Notes: a model not told the origin generated them from the sequence alone. 17,390 nucleotides of DNA from an uncultured Bacteroidota bacterium (GCA_903825065.1 CAIJZG010000337.1:1-17390), one strand, 5' to 3'. Positions 1 through 6,967 are shown, numbered from the stretch's first letter. Translations and numbers: made by a program.

Positions 1-473
1 AACTTTATGATACCATTGGTTTAGGTGCATTGAAATTCTTTTTACTTCGTGTAGATCCAAAGAAGAAAATGATTTTTAATCCGGAAGAGAGCATCGACTT
101 TCATGGATTTACGGGACCCTTTGTACAGTATACTCATGCACGTATTAAAAGCATCTTACGCAAACAAGAAGTTGCTGTTTTAGAAAATCAAATAACTGAA
201 GCACTACTTCCACTTGAATTAGAGCTCACCAAACACTTGGAATTATTCCCTTCCATTTTGGCAGATGCAGCCAATGAGCATGATCCATCAAAAGTGGCGA
301 TCTATGTATTTGAATTAGCAAAAACATTCAACGGTTTTTATACGCAGCATTCCATAGCCAATGCTGAAACTGAAGAAAAAAAATCCTTAAGAATTCATTT
401 ATCAAAACTAACTGCACAAGTTTTACAAAGGGGAATGAGGCTATTAGGAATCAGAGTGCCGGAAAGAATGTAA
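1..473 (+). CDS. argS: Arginyl-tRNA synthetase, C-terminal part (5' truncated by window edge)
   Basis: Class I aminoacyl-tRNA synthetase that charges tRNA-Arg in the cytoplasm. Only the last ~156 residues are present; the frame is open to the left edge (codons from base 3), so the real start, the HIGH motif and the KMSK-type loop lie outside. The visible part opens with residues preceding the anticodon-binding domain (GLGALKFFLLR), then the family signature ending TGPFVQYTHARI, which marks the start of the DALR anticodon-binding domain. The helical DALR domain follows, and the protein ends GIRVPERM, matching the usual ArgS C-terminus. The stop is followed by ~135 bp without a gene and no clear hairpin terminator. 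The first usable internal start (TTG at 30) is not a real start because homology continues upstream of it. Identification is firm from the DALR signature. Confidence 0.95.
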   Translation, partial: LYDTIGLGALKFFLLRVDPKKKMIFNPEESIDFHGFTGPFVQYTHARIKSILRKQEVAVLENQITEALLPLELELTKHLELFPSILADAANEHDPSKVAIYVFELAKTFNGFYTQHSIANAETEEKKSLRIHLSKLTAQVLQRGMRLLGIRVPERM

Positions 474-608
474 AAAAGTTACAATTAAAAAGTAAAAATT
501 AAATTAGCTAAAGTTTAATGTTGGTGGTTTTGATTTCTTAATTCAACACGAGCTTTAATTTCTTTAGTCTACGTAATAATTTATGGGTCGTTAGTAACTT
601 TAAAGAAA

Positions 609-976
609 TTATTCTGAAAAGCTGGTAAAGTTTTTTCCATCGAAACGAGTGATTGCTTCTCTAGATCCAAACCAGAAATCACCAGATTTATCCCCTACAA
701 TAAAAAAAATGCCATTGGAACTCAAACCGTCCTTTTGGTGTATTGGGTAAATTCTTTTCCATCAAAGCGATAAACACCTTCTGCAGAAGTTCCAAACCAA
801 ATATTCCCTGATTTATCCATATAACTACAACCTACCTCCTGATACCGATCTGAACCCTGGGTTTTAGTAAGTTTTAAATTTTTGCTGGTATAGGAAAGTT
901 GGTTCTGTCCCTCACAAAATGATTGAAAAACTAAAAGCAGCAGTAAAGTGTAAATAACTTTTTTAATATCGAGCAT
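609..976 (-). pseudogene. Frameshifted remnant of a secreted two-component-regulator propeller protein
   Basis: The open frame starts at 976 with a signal peptide (hydrophobic TLLLLLVF core, likely cleavage after CEGQ) and runs 84 codons to a TGA at 722-724. It holds one propeller blade motif (DKSGNIWFGT...VYRFDGKEFTQYT). Just before the TGA the homology moves to another frame: reading on with one base inserted gives GLSSNGIFFIVGDKSGDFWFG and then ITRFDGKNFTSFSE, a second blade, ending in TAA at 609-611. A one-base deletion near 722-730 therefore breaks the gene. Even when repaired it encodes only two blades, far below the usual six to seven or more of Reg_prop sensors, so it is probably a fragment of a larger gene or a very small member. 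It starts 4 nt after the YceI-like fragment. Frame positions are seen; loss of function is inferred. Confidence 0.75.
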
Positions 977-980
977 TGGA

Positions 981-1151
981 TTAATACGATTTATCGAATT
1001 CTCCGGTAAGTCTAAATTCCATTTCAGCGATCATGTGGTGGGTAACAGTAAAGCCAACTTTACTATGTACTTTATCGAGTGTTCAGGTGGATTGCGATCG
1101 TGCACTTAATTGAACCAATAAAATGGCAGAAAGGATGAATAGGTTTTTCAT
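981..1151 (-). pseudogene. Truncated secreted YceI-like protein with an internal stop
   Basis: A 57-codon stretch begins with ATG (1149-1151) and encodes a clean signal peptide, MKNLFILSAILLVQLSARSQ. It then reads S-T-stop-T-L-D-K-V-H-S-K-V-G-F-T-V-T-H-H-M. In secreted YceI-family (lipocalin-like, isoprenoid-binding) proteins the mature N-terminus typically reads W-T-L/I-D-x-x-H-S-x-V-x-F-x-V-x-H, so the TGA at 1083-1085 sits exactly where the conserved Trp (TGG) is expected. After residue 45 the similarity is lost and the frame ends at 981-983, whereas the full family is about 180-220 residues, so most of the barrel is missing. Both a nonsense codon and a large deletion are present. It lies 30 nt downstream of the DUF2200 gene in the same direction. 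Family assignment rests on the short N-terminal match and signal peptide. Confidence 0.7.
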
Positions 1152-1181
1152 TTGTGGGATTGATGTATGAATGTACGACTC

Positions 1182-1547
1182 TTATTGTTTTCGCAAGATC
1201 TTTTCCATTGATTTACCTTTTGCCAATTCGTCGATGATCTTATCTAAATACCTGACTTGTCTGGTAAGGGGATATTCAATTTCTTCTACACGATAACCAC
1301 AAATCACACCGGTGATAAGACTGGCATTAGGGTTCAATGTTGCTTTTTTAAAAAATGTTTCGAAAGTTGCTTTCTCATCAATTAGTTGCTGCAATTTTTT
1401 TTCATCAAAACCTGTGAGCCATTCTATTACTTGATGTAACTCTTCGATTGTTCTTCCTTTCACTACCACTTTTTTTACATACCAGGGATACGTAGAAGAA
1501 AAAGTCATTTTTGCAATTCGCGCATCTTGTTCGGGTGTTACTTTCAT
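1182..1547 (-). CDS. DUF2200 domain protein
   Basis: A complete 121-residue protein with no signal peptide or membrane segment, so cytoplasmic. It matches the DUF2200 family over its whole length: N-terminal TPEQDARIAKMTF, central EELHQVIEWLTGFDEKKL followed by TFETFF, then NPNASLITGVICGYRVEEIE and a helical C-terminus containing VRYLDKIIDELAKGK. The family is widespread in bacteria and very conserved, but no function is known to me, and no catalytic motif is evident. ATG start 20 nt after the M23 peptidase stop, same strand, so probably co-transcribed with it. The two decayed genes follow downstream. Family call is confident; function is unknown. Confidence 0.85.
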   Translation of the reverse strand: MKVTPEQDARIAKMTFSSTYPWYVKKVVVKGRTIEELHQVIEWLTGFDEKKLQQLIDEKATFETFFKKATLNPNASLITGVICGYRVEEIEYPLTRQVRYLDKIIDELAKGKSMEKILRKQ

Positions 1548-1567
1548 TTTATTTAAATCTTTCTAGA

Positions 1568-2536
1568 TTATTTTTTATTACTTATTTTTTCGTTTTGAAT
1601 GGGGGAATAATCCGTTTTAGTTTGACCATTCACCAGTATATGATCGAAATAACATTTTACACCCGTTGCAACATTCATGTCTTCCACATTTTGTATGTGA
1701 AAATGCAAGTGTGGCTCGGATGAATTTCCTGAATTGCCGCAAAGCCCCAGGAGTTGGCCCTGCTTCACCATTTGCCCTTGTTTCACAACAATCGAATGTT
1801 GTTTGAAATGGGCAAAAAACAAATACTCATTGTTGATCGTTTCGATAATCACTGAATTACCAGGAACATAAATAGGGTTTAAAATTCCTGGTACATTATC
1901 TTTCACACCATCCACTACCAATACCACTTCTCCATCACAGGGTGCTATTAAATCCTTTCCAAAGGCATAGTAATCTTCATTGAGTTTCCCATCAGTTTTA
2001 AAAGAAGCACCTTTCTCGTTTCTAATAACAATGTCAAATGCATTTTTTTGGGCTTCGCTTTCTACATGGTAATTTAATTCTTTGGTATCGCCACCCCAGA
2101 ATACGGTCCACTCCTCTTTAAATGGAAGGATCAATTTCGTTTGGTTACGCGTCATCTTTGGCAAATTACTTTCCTTGAAAGGTTTTATAAACAAACCATT
2201 GATTTTCGAGTCATTGTCAATGGATATGTTAATAGCAAACAGGGCACTTTCAAAATTTGTTTTATAAGAAGCATAAGACTGTTCGTATTTAACGAATGCT
2301 CGTTTGGTTATTTTTCCCGCCTGTGATTTTAGTCCTGTTAAAAATTCAACTGTTTTATCATGTGGCAGTCCATTTTGCATCACAGGTGCGAAGCTCGAAA
2401 AAATGGCGTCATAATTTTCTGCATTATAGTTTTTCTCAAATGCATCTGCCACGGATTTGTAGTCTGATTTTTCAGTTTGTGCAAATGCTACATTGAAGCA
2501 GGTTATCAGGAAAATTGTTGCAAAGTATTTCTTCAT
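1568..2536 (-). CDS. Secreted M23-family metallopeptidase with DUF3887-like N-terminal domain
   Basis: A 322-residue exported protein. Residues 1-19 form a signal peptide with predicted cleavage after AFA. Residues ~25-115 resemble the small DUF3887/NTF2-like domain (VADAFEKNYNAENYDAIFSSF, then a -FLTGLKSQAGKI- segment). Residues ~150-305 form a LytM/M23 endopeptidase domain. Likely zinc and catalytic residues are H157 and D168 (...NYHVESEAQKNAFDIV), H243 (FAHF) and the HxH pair H276/H278 in SSEPHLHFH. The first His and Asp are 10 residues apart rather than the classic HxxxD; I recall this spacing from other M23 proteins that read NYHV...AYDF, so I regard it as a subfamily trait. Cleavage of peptidoglycan cross-links is the usual M23 role but the substrate is not shown here. 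It lies between the ABM-domain gene (35 nt upstream) and DUF2200 (20 nt downstream), probably in one operon. Confidence 0.88.
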   Translation of the reverse strand: MKKYFATIFLITCFNVAFAQTEKSDYKSVADAFEKNYNAENYDAIFSSFAPVMQNGLPHDKTVEFLTGLKSQAGKITKRAFVKYEQSYASYKTNFESALFAINISIDNDSKINGLFIKPFKESNLPKMTRNQTKLILPFKEEWTVFWGGDTKELNYHVESEAQKNAFDIVIRNEKGASFKTDGKLNEDYYAFGKDLIAPCDGEVVLVVDGVKDNVPGILNPIYVPGNSVIIETINNEYLFFAHFKQHSIVVKQGQMVKQGQLLGLCGNSGNSSEPHLHFHIQNVEDMNVATGVKCYFDHILVNGQTKTDYSPIQNEKISNKK

Positions 2537-2571
2537 TTTGTTAGTTTACAAATCGCTACTTTAATTCTCCT

Positions 2572-2976
2572 TTAAAATTCAGGTTGTTTGGCAGCAGCAA
2601 TCAAATTCACATCGACCAATTCAAGCGATTGCACCATATCCTTTACTGTGTCTTTATATTTCTTAAAATGACTGGTCAATATATGTTTCTGGTATGCAGT
2701 TGTGTCTGCATAAATTTCCAGAATGGTGATATGTGAGGGATCACTTTTATCTGCTACCGCATAATAGGTTAGTACACCTGGCTCTAAACGAATAGCAGTG
2801 GCCATTTGTTCTTTCAAGGCCTGGTTATATTTTTCTAATTGAGATGGATCCACTTTTATTTTAGCCAATCGAACCATTTGAATTTTTGCTTGTGCCATTG
2901 CTTGATTATGGAATATACATGATATTAAAAATAGGCTGATCAGCAGCATCAGCCTATTTAATTTGCGAAATTGCAT
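2572..2976 (-). CDS. Exported ABM-domain protein (putative quinol monooxygenase-like)
   Basis: A 134-residue protein. Residues 1-29 form an export signal: basic start MQFRKLNR, hydrophobic core LMLLISLFLISC, possible signal peptidase I site after AMAQA. The LISC tetrad at 17-20 also fits a lipobox, so lipidation at C20 is an alternative. Residues ~32-125 match the antibiotic-biosynthesis-monooxygenase dimeric ferredoxin-like fold: IQMVRLAKIKVDPSQLEKY at the first strand and helix, EPGVLTYYAV in the middle, ITILEIYADTTAYQKH followed by a TSHFKKYK segment near the end. Members such as YgiN act as cofactor-independent quinol oxidases, but many are uncharacterised and an exported one is less usual. 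It lies 28 nt after the esterase gene and 35 nt before the M23 gene on the same strand. Fold call good; reaction unknown. Confidence 0.82.
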   Translation of the reverse strand: MQFRKLNRLMLLISLFLISCIFHNQAMAQAKIQMVRLAKIKVDPSQLEKYNQALKEQMATAIRLEPGVLTYYAVADKSDPSHITILEIYADTTAYQKHILTSHFKKYKDTVKDMVQSLELVDVNLIAAAKQPEF

Positions 2977-3004
2977 TCGATACAGTTTTATTATTTTAAA
3001 TCTT

Positions 3005-4183
3005 TTATTTAAAGATCATGGTTGCAAATTCAGATAGATAGACGCGCCAGTTTGTCCAGGTATGTCCGCCGTCGCTTTCGCGATAGATATACTTGAACCC
3101 TTGTGCATCCAAATCCTTACGCATTTTAACTACACTCTCATACAAGAAATCATCCTTACCTACTGCAATCCAGTAAAGGGCGGGTTTTGCTTTTTTCAAA
3201 TCTACAATTTGCTGTATTCTTTTGGAGGTATCTACATTGATGCCGAATCTACTGAGGTCGGCAAATCCCATACTCATTACACCGATGTATTGAAAGAGGT
3301 TGGGGTTTTCAAAGCTGAGATTCTGGGTTTGTAACCCACCCATGCTTAATCCGGTTACTGCCCTGCTTTCTTTATTTTTCTTAACCCTGAAATTAGATTC
3401 GATATAAGGAATCACATCATTCACCAGGCTTTTTTCGAAGAGCATGCTCGCCATTCCCTGTGGCGTTTGGATCTCTGATTTGATAGGAGGTGTAACGGTT
3501 ACAGCTGCGGCCTGACCGGGGTTGCCATTGGTCATTACCACAATCATAGGTTTTGCTTTTCCGCTATTGATGAGGTTATCTAAAATATTGTTAGCCACAC
3601 CAAGGGTTGGCCAGGCTTCTTCATCTCCCCCGCCGCCGTGTAATAAATAGAGCACCGGATAATTATCTTTGGATGCGTTATAACCCGGAGGCGTATACAC
3701 GTACATTCTTCTGGTTAAATTCAAAGTGGGTGATTGATACCAGATCGTTTGCACAGTACCCTTCGGCCCTTCTTTTGCCCAATACAGATCAGATGCTGCT
3801 CCGGGGATATAGAGCATATTCTCAGTTCTGAAAGTACCATCTCGTGCTACTTTTAAATTAGCAGGATCGAGGGTGGTTACACTATCTACAACAAAATTAT
3901 ATCCATACAATTCAGGCGCCAGTGCAGGCACTTTTACCGACCAGATTCCCTTCGCTCCTTTCTCCAGATCAACCAATTGGCGCTGCCCCTGTGGCGTGCT
4001 AGGCATCCAGTTGCCTGATAATTTCACAGTATTTGCTCCCGGTGCTTTGATGCGAAAGGTTACTTCGTTATTAGCACTGATTTCTGGGGAAATGATGCGT
4101 TCCATTTGGCCCACTTCTTGGGAAAAGAGATGAGTTGAGATTAATATTGCAAGCAGTATTAGTTTTATTTTGGTTATTGGCAT
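3005..4183 (-). CDS. Secreted alpha/beta-hydrolase of the esterase D / enterochelin-esterase-like family
   Basis: A 392-residue exported enzyme. Residues 1-22 are a signal peptide (hydrophobic IKLILLAILISTHLF, cleavage near SQE). Residues ~30-125 form an immunoglobulin-like N-terminal domain of the CBM48/E-set kind (VTFRIKAPGANTVKLSGNW, ELYGYNFVVD). Residues ~145-392 are the hydrolase: RRMYVYTPPGY, YPVLYLLHGGGGDEEAW, nucleophile S280 in GLSMGG, probable acid D344 or D345 in VGKDDFLYE, and H374 in DGGHTW. This layout matches secreted feruloyl/acetyl-xylan esterase-like proteins of Bacteroidota that remove acyl groups from plant polysaccharides, and also IroE/Fes-type siderophore esterases; the substrate cannot be told from sequence. 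It is the first gene of the minus-strand run. ATG start at 4181-4183. No clear promoter was found upstream. Confidence 0.9.
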   Translation of the reverse strand: MPITKIKLILLAILISTHLFSQEVGQMERIISPEISANNEVTFRIKAPGANTVKLSGNWMPSTPQGQRQLVDLEKGAKGIWSVKVPALAPELYGYNFVVDSVTTLDPANLKVARDGTFRTENMLYIPGAASDLYWAKEGPKGTVQTIWYQSPTLNLTRRMYVYTPPGYNASKDNYPVLYLLHGGGGDEEAWPTLGVANNILDNLINSGKAKPMIVVMTNGNPGQAAAVTVTPPIKSEIQTPQGMASMLFEKSLVNDVIPYIESNFRVKKNKESRAVTGLSMGGLQTQNLSFENPNLFQYIGVMSMGFADLSRFGINVDTSKRIQQIVDLKKAKPALYWIAVGKDDFLYESVVKMRKDLDAQGFKYIYRESDGGHTWTNWRVYLSEFATMIFK

Positions 4184-4298
4184 ATGGCAAGTTTAATTGG
4201 ATTTTAAGTTAAGAGAAAAATATGGCGTGAGGAAATAATAGGGATGAAAGGAAATTATGTGCCATGATCTCAGAGTGGGGTGCTTACTCGAAAACCTA

Positions 4299-4401
4299 CG
4301 CGGGCTTCGCCCGCGGGATTTGTTGTTTCATACGCTTATGCGAATGCATTCGCAACGCTCCTGAAACAACAAATCCGCCCCGAAAATCGGGGCGGATTTG
4401 T
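4299..4401. repeat. Compound GC-rich inverted-repeat element beside tRNA-Leu
   Basis: Three adjoining hairpins stand out from AT-rich DNA. (i) 4299-4315: 7-bp stem CGCGGGC with loop TTC. (ii) 4316-4330 and 4362-4376: perfect 15-bp inverted repeat GGATTTGTTGTTTCA, whose 31-nt spacer contains the 16-bp perfect palindrome TGCGAATGCATTCGCA (4339-4354). (iii) 4369-4383 and 4387-4401: perfect 15-bp stem with loop AAA and GC core CCGCCCCGA, its outer base pair including the tRNA discriminator position (4401). Hairpins ii and iii share the arm around 4369-4376, so they cannot form together. In the tRNA direction, hairpin iii is followed by a weakly T-rich stretch and may act as the tRNA terminator. 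The nested design resembles REP/BIME-type elements, but no transposase is nearby. Bases 4184-4298 hold nothing else I can recognise. Confidence 0.75.
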
Positions 4402-4484
4402 GCGGAAGAGGAGATTCGAACTCCCACGGCTGTTACCCCGCTACCACCTCAAAGTAGTGCGTCTACCAATTTCGCCACCTCCGC
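4401..4484 (-). tRNA. tRNA-Leu (anticodon GAG)
   Basis: Reading the minus strand, the sequence folds as a class II (long variable arm) tRNA. The acceptor stem GCGGAGG pairs with CTTCCGC with one G-T wobble. The D-arm is GCGAAATTGGTAGACGC. The anticodon stem CTACT pairs with GGTAG around loop TTGAGGT, so the anticodon is GAG (reads CTC/CTT leucine codons). The variable arm is about 14 nt (CGGGGTAACAGCCG). The T-arm is GGGAG-TTCGAAT-CTCCT, and the discriminator is A at 4401. The 3' CCA is not encoded (A is followed by CAA). A Bacteroidota-type promoter lies just upstream at 4496-4528. Confidence 0.95.
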
Positions 4485-4495
4485 TTTAAGAGCTG

Positions 4496-4528
4496 CAAAT
4501 GTAGGGAGTTTTCCTATTTCGCGGCAAT
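4496..4528 (-). promoter_or_regulatory. Bacteroidota-type promoter of tRNA-Leu
   Basis: On the minus strand a -7 box TACATTTG (4496-4503) matches TAnnTTTG exactly. A -33 TTG (within ATTG, 4525-4528) lies 21 nt upstream. Transcription would start about 5-7 nt downstream of the box, just ahead of the tRNA 5' end at 4484. The placement and perfect -7 match support it; the start is not experimentally known. Confidence 0.6.
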
Positions 4529-4552
4529 CGCTTACTTTGTAAAAAAATAGAG

Positions 4553-5806
4553 ATGGCTGCATTTATTATAAATTGTCCAAATTGTCACCACCAATTCGAA
4601 CCAGGCGAAAGTATGCGCGACGAAATTCAAAAGGAATTACGCGTGCAAATGCTCGATTGGCAGAACAAAAAAGACCAGGAATTCAAAACCAAGGAACTGG
4701 CTTTTCAACAACAACTGGCCGAGAAAGAAAAAGAAGCTGCCGCTATTTTAGATGCCGAAAAGAAAAAAATACAGGCTGAATTACAGGAATCCATCAAGAA
4801 ATCGATGAGCTCTGATTTTGAGAATAAATTGAAACTTCTGGAAGATGCAGCTGCTGAGAGTGCTGAGAAACTAAAAGAATCGCGCAAAAAGGAATTAGAA
4901 TACTTGCAAAAAGAACAGGCCCTTCAAACAAAAGAAGCTGAACTGCAAATCAATCTCCAACGCCAGTTAATGGAAGAAAGAGAAAAACTAAAAGAACAAC
5001 TCTTAAAAGATGAAACTGAAAAAATACATTTGAAAGACCAGGAATACCAATTGCGTGTAAAAGAGTTAGAAAAACAACTCGATGACCAAAAAAAGTTGGC
5101 AGAAGAAATGCGTCGAAAATCTGAACAGGGAAGCATGCAATTACAGGGCGAAGTACAGGAATTAATGTTGGAAGAATTACTTACCACCACTTTTCCCTTC
5201 GATAAAATTGAGGAAGTTGGAAAAGGCGTTAGAGGTGCCGACTGCATTCAATTAGTACGCAATCAATTTGGAATTGAAACTGGTAAGATTATTTATGAAA
5301 GTAAAAGAACCAAAGATTTTTCCAACGACTGGATCGAAAAACTAAAAAACGATATGCGAAGCCTCGGCGCTGATGTGGCTGTAATAGTTACACAGGCATT
5401 TCCAAAAGATATGGATCGATTTGGAGAAAAAGAGGGTGTGTATATCTGCACATTTGCAGAAGTAAAAAGTGTTGCACTGGTTTTAAGAAACGCTATTTTA
5501 AAAGTGTATGATGCTAAAAAAAGTCAGGATAACAAGGGCGATAAAATGGTGATGTTGTACGACTACTTAATCGGTTCTGAATTTAGTGAACAATGGAAAG
5601 CCATCAGGGAAGGATTCATGAGCATGAAACTGAGTATACAACGCGAAAGAGACGCGATGGAAAAATTATGGAAGGCCAGAGAAAAACAATTAGAAAAGGT
5701 TTTATTGAATGCGGCCCATATTAGAGGATCTATTGAAGGAATTGCTGGCGCAGATGCCGTAAATTTGAATCTCACAGACGATAACGAAACTTTATTACTT
5801 GATTAA
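4553..5806 (+). CDS. DUF2130 protein: zinc-knuckle/coiled-coil with PD-(D/E)XK nuclease-like domain
   Basis: A 417-residue soluble protein. The N-terminus holds one Cys pair (CPNC, residues 8-11). Residues ~22-195 are a long, highly charged coiled coil rich in E, K and Q. Residues ~197-385 are the conserved DUF2130 core, starting QGEVQELMLEELL, then FPFDKIEEVGKGVRGADCIQ and TGKIIYESKRTKDFSNDW. D230 followed by E249-x-K251 fits the PD-(D/E)XK nuclease pattern, so DNA cleavage or binding is plausible, but I know of no established biological role for DUF2130. The gene lies back to back with tRNA-Leu; a weak -7-like box (TTACTTTG, 4532-4539) precedes the ATG. Its stop overlaps the next gene by 8 nt, implying co-transcription and translational coupling. 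Family call is strong; activity is inferred. Confidence 0.88.
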   Translation: MAAFIINCPNCHHQFEPGESMRDEIQKELRVQMLDWQNKKDQEFKTKELAFQQQLAEKEKEAAAILDAEKKKIQAELQESIKKSMSSDFENKLKLLEDAAAESAEKLKESRKKELEYLQKEQALQTKEAELQINLQRQLMEEREKLKEQLLKDETEKIHLKDQEYQLRVKELEKQLDDQKKLAEEMRRKSEQGSMQLQGEVQELMLEELLTTTFPFDKIEEVGKGVRGADCIQLVRNQFGIETGKIIYESKRTKDFSNDWIEKLKNDMRSLGADVAVIVTQAFPKDMDRFGEKEGVYICTFAEVKSVALVLRNAILKVYDAKKSQDNKGDKMVMLYDYLIGSEFSEQWKAIREGFMSMKLSIQRERDAMEKLWKAREKQLEKVLLNAAHIRGSIEGIAGADAVNLNLTDDNETLLLD

Positions 5807-6902
5807 CTTATTCGAAAATCACAAGACCAGCGATCAACCCGATCGTCCATCCAGAAAGAAACCCATCTTTCCGGTTCAGAAACCCTTGCGTGATTACCTG
5901 ATTAAATATGGCAGAGAAGTAAACCTGCCAGCCAGCTATAACGATCTTCGGAATTTTACTTATACTGTTCCTATTAAAGACAAGAATGGAAATGATACTG
6001 CCTGGGAGAAAGCCTCTTACGATATGCATCAATGGGAATATTTACGTGAAGCCCTGGTGATGAATTATGCGTATTTAAAAACAAAGGGCGATCTAAGTTT
6101 TGTAAATCATTTGGATGTAGCCGGAATTGATTTTTGTTTTTTTGGTAATAGTCAGCCAATTCGTATTCGCATTATCAATAAGTACAACGATAACTATGAT
6201 CACTATTATATCAAGAAAGCAGATGCTAGTAGGATCTATGGATTAGAATTAGAACACCTATTATCACCCAATAGGATAGTCTATTTTACAAAAGGAGAAA
6301 CATTAGTAGAAGAACATATTCCTGGTATTCCTGGTGATATCTTTATCCAAGATTATTTAAATCATCCAAGTACCAATCAAATCAGACTCGCTAAAGAATT
6401 TGTGAAGTTCAACGAACGTTGCTTTGCGCATTTATTGGGTGATATGCGAAGCTATAATTTTGTGGTGAATATTACTCCAGATATTGTTGACTTTCAATAT
6501 CGCATTCGTCCCATTGACTTTGATCAGCAGTCATATGAAGGAAGAAAGAATTTATACTTACCACAATTTTTTAAGGAGAATAAACCATTTGTAGATATTG
6601 TTAGCAAACATTTGAACCGAGAATCCATTGAACAATATCAAGCAGAGGAAAAAACACAGATGGCGTTTCGATTATCCTCAGCAAAATTTCGTGTAAAGGA
6701 ACTATTGGATATTATGACTGGCGATAATATTTCTGTAGAAAGTAAAATCAATCAATTAAAAATGGAGCTTTCAGATTTTTTTGATCAGCCTAAATTTCTG
6801 AGAGCAACTACCATGGGGCAGATTGTGAGGACGCAGATGAAACAGACTTTACTGAAGAGTTTGAAATTGATTCCCAAGAATAATATTAGGGTGGCGGATT
6901 GA
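5799..6902 (+). CDS. Conserved-looking hypothetical protein with faint kinase-like motifs
   Basis: A 367-residue soluble protein with no signal peptide or membrane segment; I do not recognise a named family. The best start is TTG at 5799: the upstream in-frame stop is at 5766, no ATG occurs before codon 75, and the resulting 8-nt overlap with the DUF2130 gene suits coupling. The middle has features reminiscent of protein-kinase-like/aminoglycoside-kinase folds: YYIKKADASRIYGLE (candidate K139, with E150 or E152), hinge-like VEEHIPG at ~170-176, then LLGDMRSYNFVV (D215-x4-N220) and RPIDFDQ (D240-F-D242). The last two correspond to the catalytic-loop D...N and the DFG/DFD metal-binding Asp. A glycine-rich loop is not evident. 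The C-terminal ~100 residues are helical and charged. A strong terminator follows. The kinase-like reading is only an inference; the coding call itself is firm because of the long open frame and operon context. Confidence 0.8.
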   Translation: MINLFENHKTSDQPDRPSRKKPIFPVQKPLRDYLIKYGREVNLPASYNDLRNFTYTVPIKDKNGNDTAWEKASYDMHQWEYLREALVMNYAYLKTKGDLSFVNHLDVAGIDFCFFGNSQPIRIRIINKYNDNYDHYYIKKADASRIYGLELEHLLSPNRIVYFTKGETLVEEHIPGIPGDIFIQDYLNHPSTNQIRLAKEFVKFNERCFAHLLGDMRSYNFVVNITPDIVDFQYRIRPIDFDQQSYEGRKNLYLPQFFKENKPFVDIVSKHLNRESIEQYQAEEKTQMAFRLSSAKFRVKELLDIMTGDNISVESKINQLKMELSDFFDQPKFLRATTMGQIVRTQMKQTLLKSLKLIPKNNIRVAD

Positions 6903-6967
6903 AAATAAGTCAAAAGTAAAAATTCAAAAATCAAAAGAGGAATGCTTTTCAATGTGAGAGTAACCTG

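Noticed and set aside
1511..2496. Several plus-strand open frames of 61-70 codons inside 1511-2496
   Set aside because: They are antisense to the M23 peptidase and DUF2200 genes, show no recognisable motifs, and the minus-strand genes have clear domain signatures.
3062..4133. Plus-strand open frames antisense to the secreted esterase gene
   Set aside because: Low-information sequences with no start context or domains; the esterase on the minus strand has a complete catalytic triad and signal peptide.
4264..4542. Two open frames (69 and 92 codons) running over the hairpin element and tRNA-Leu
   Set aside because: They cross the antisense strand of a well-folded tRNA and the inverted repeats; the translation reflects these RNA and repeat sequences, not a protein.
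4184..4552. Integrated element at the tRNA-Leu gene
   Set aside because: No integrase, phage or transfer genes and no second copy of the tRNA 3' end are present on either side; flanking genes look like normal chromosome.
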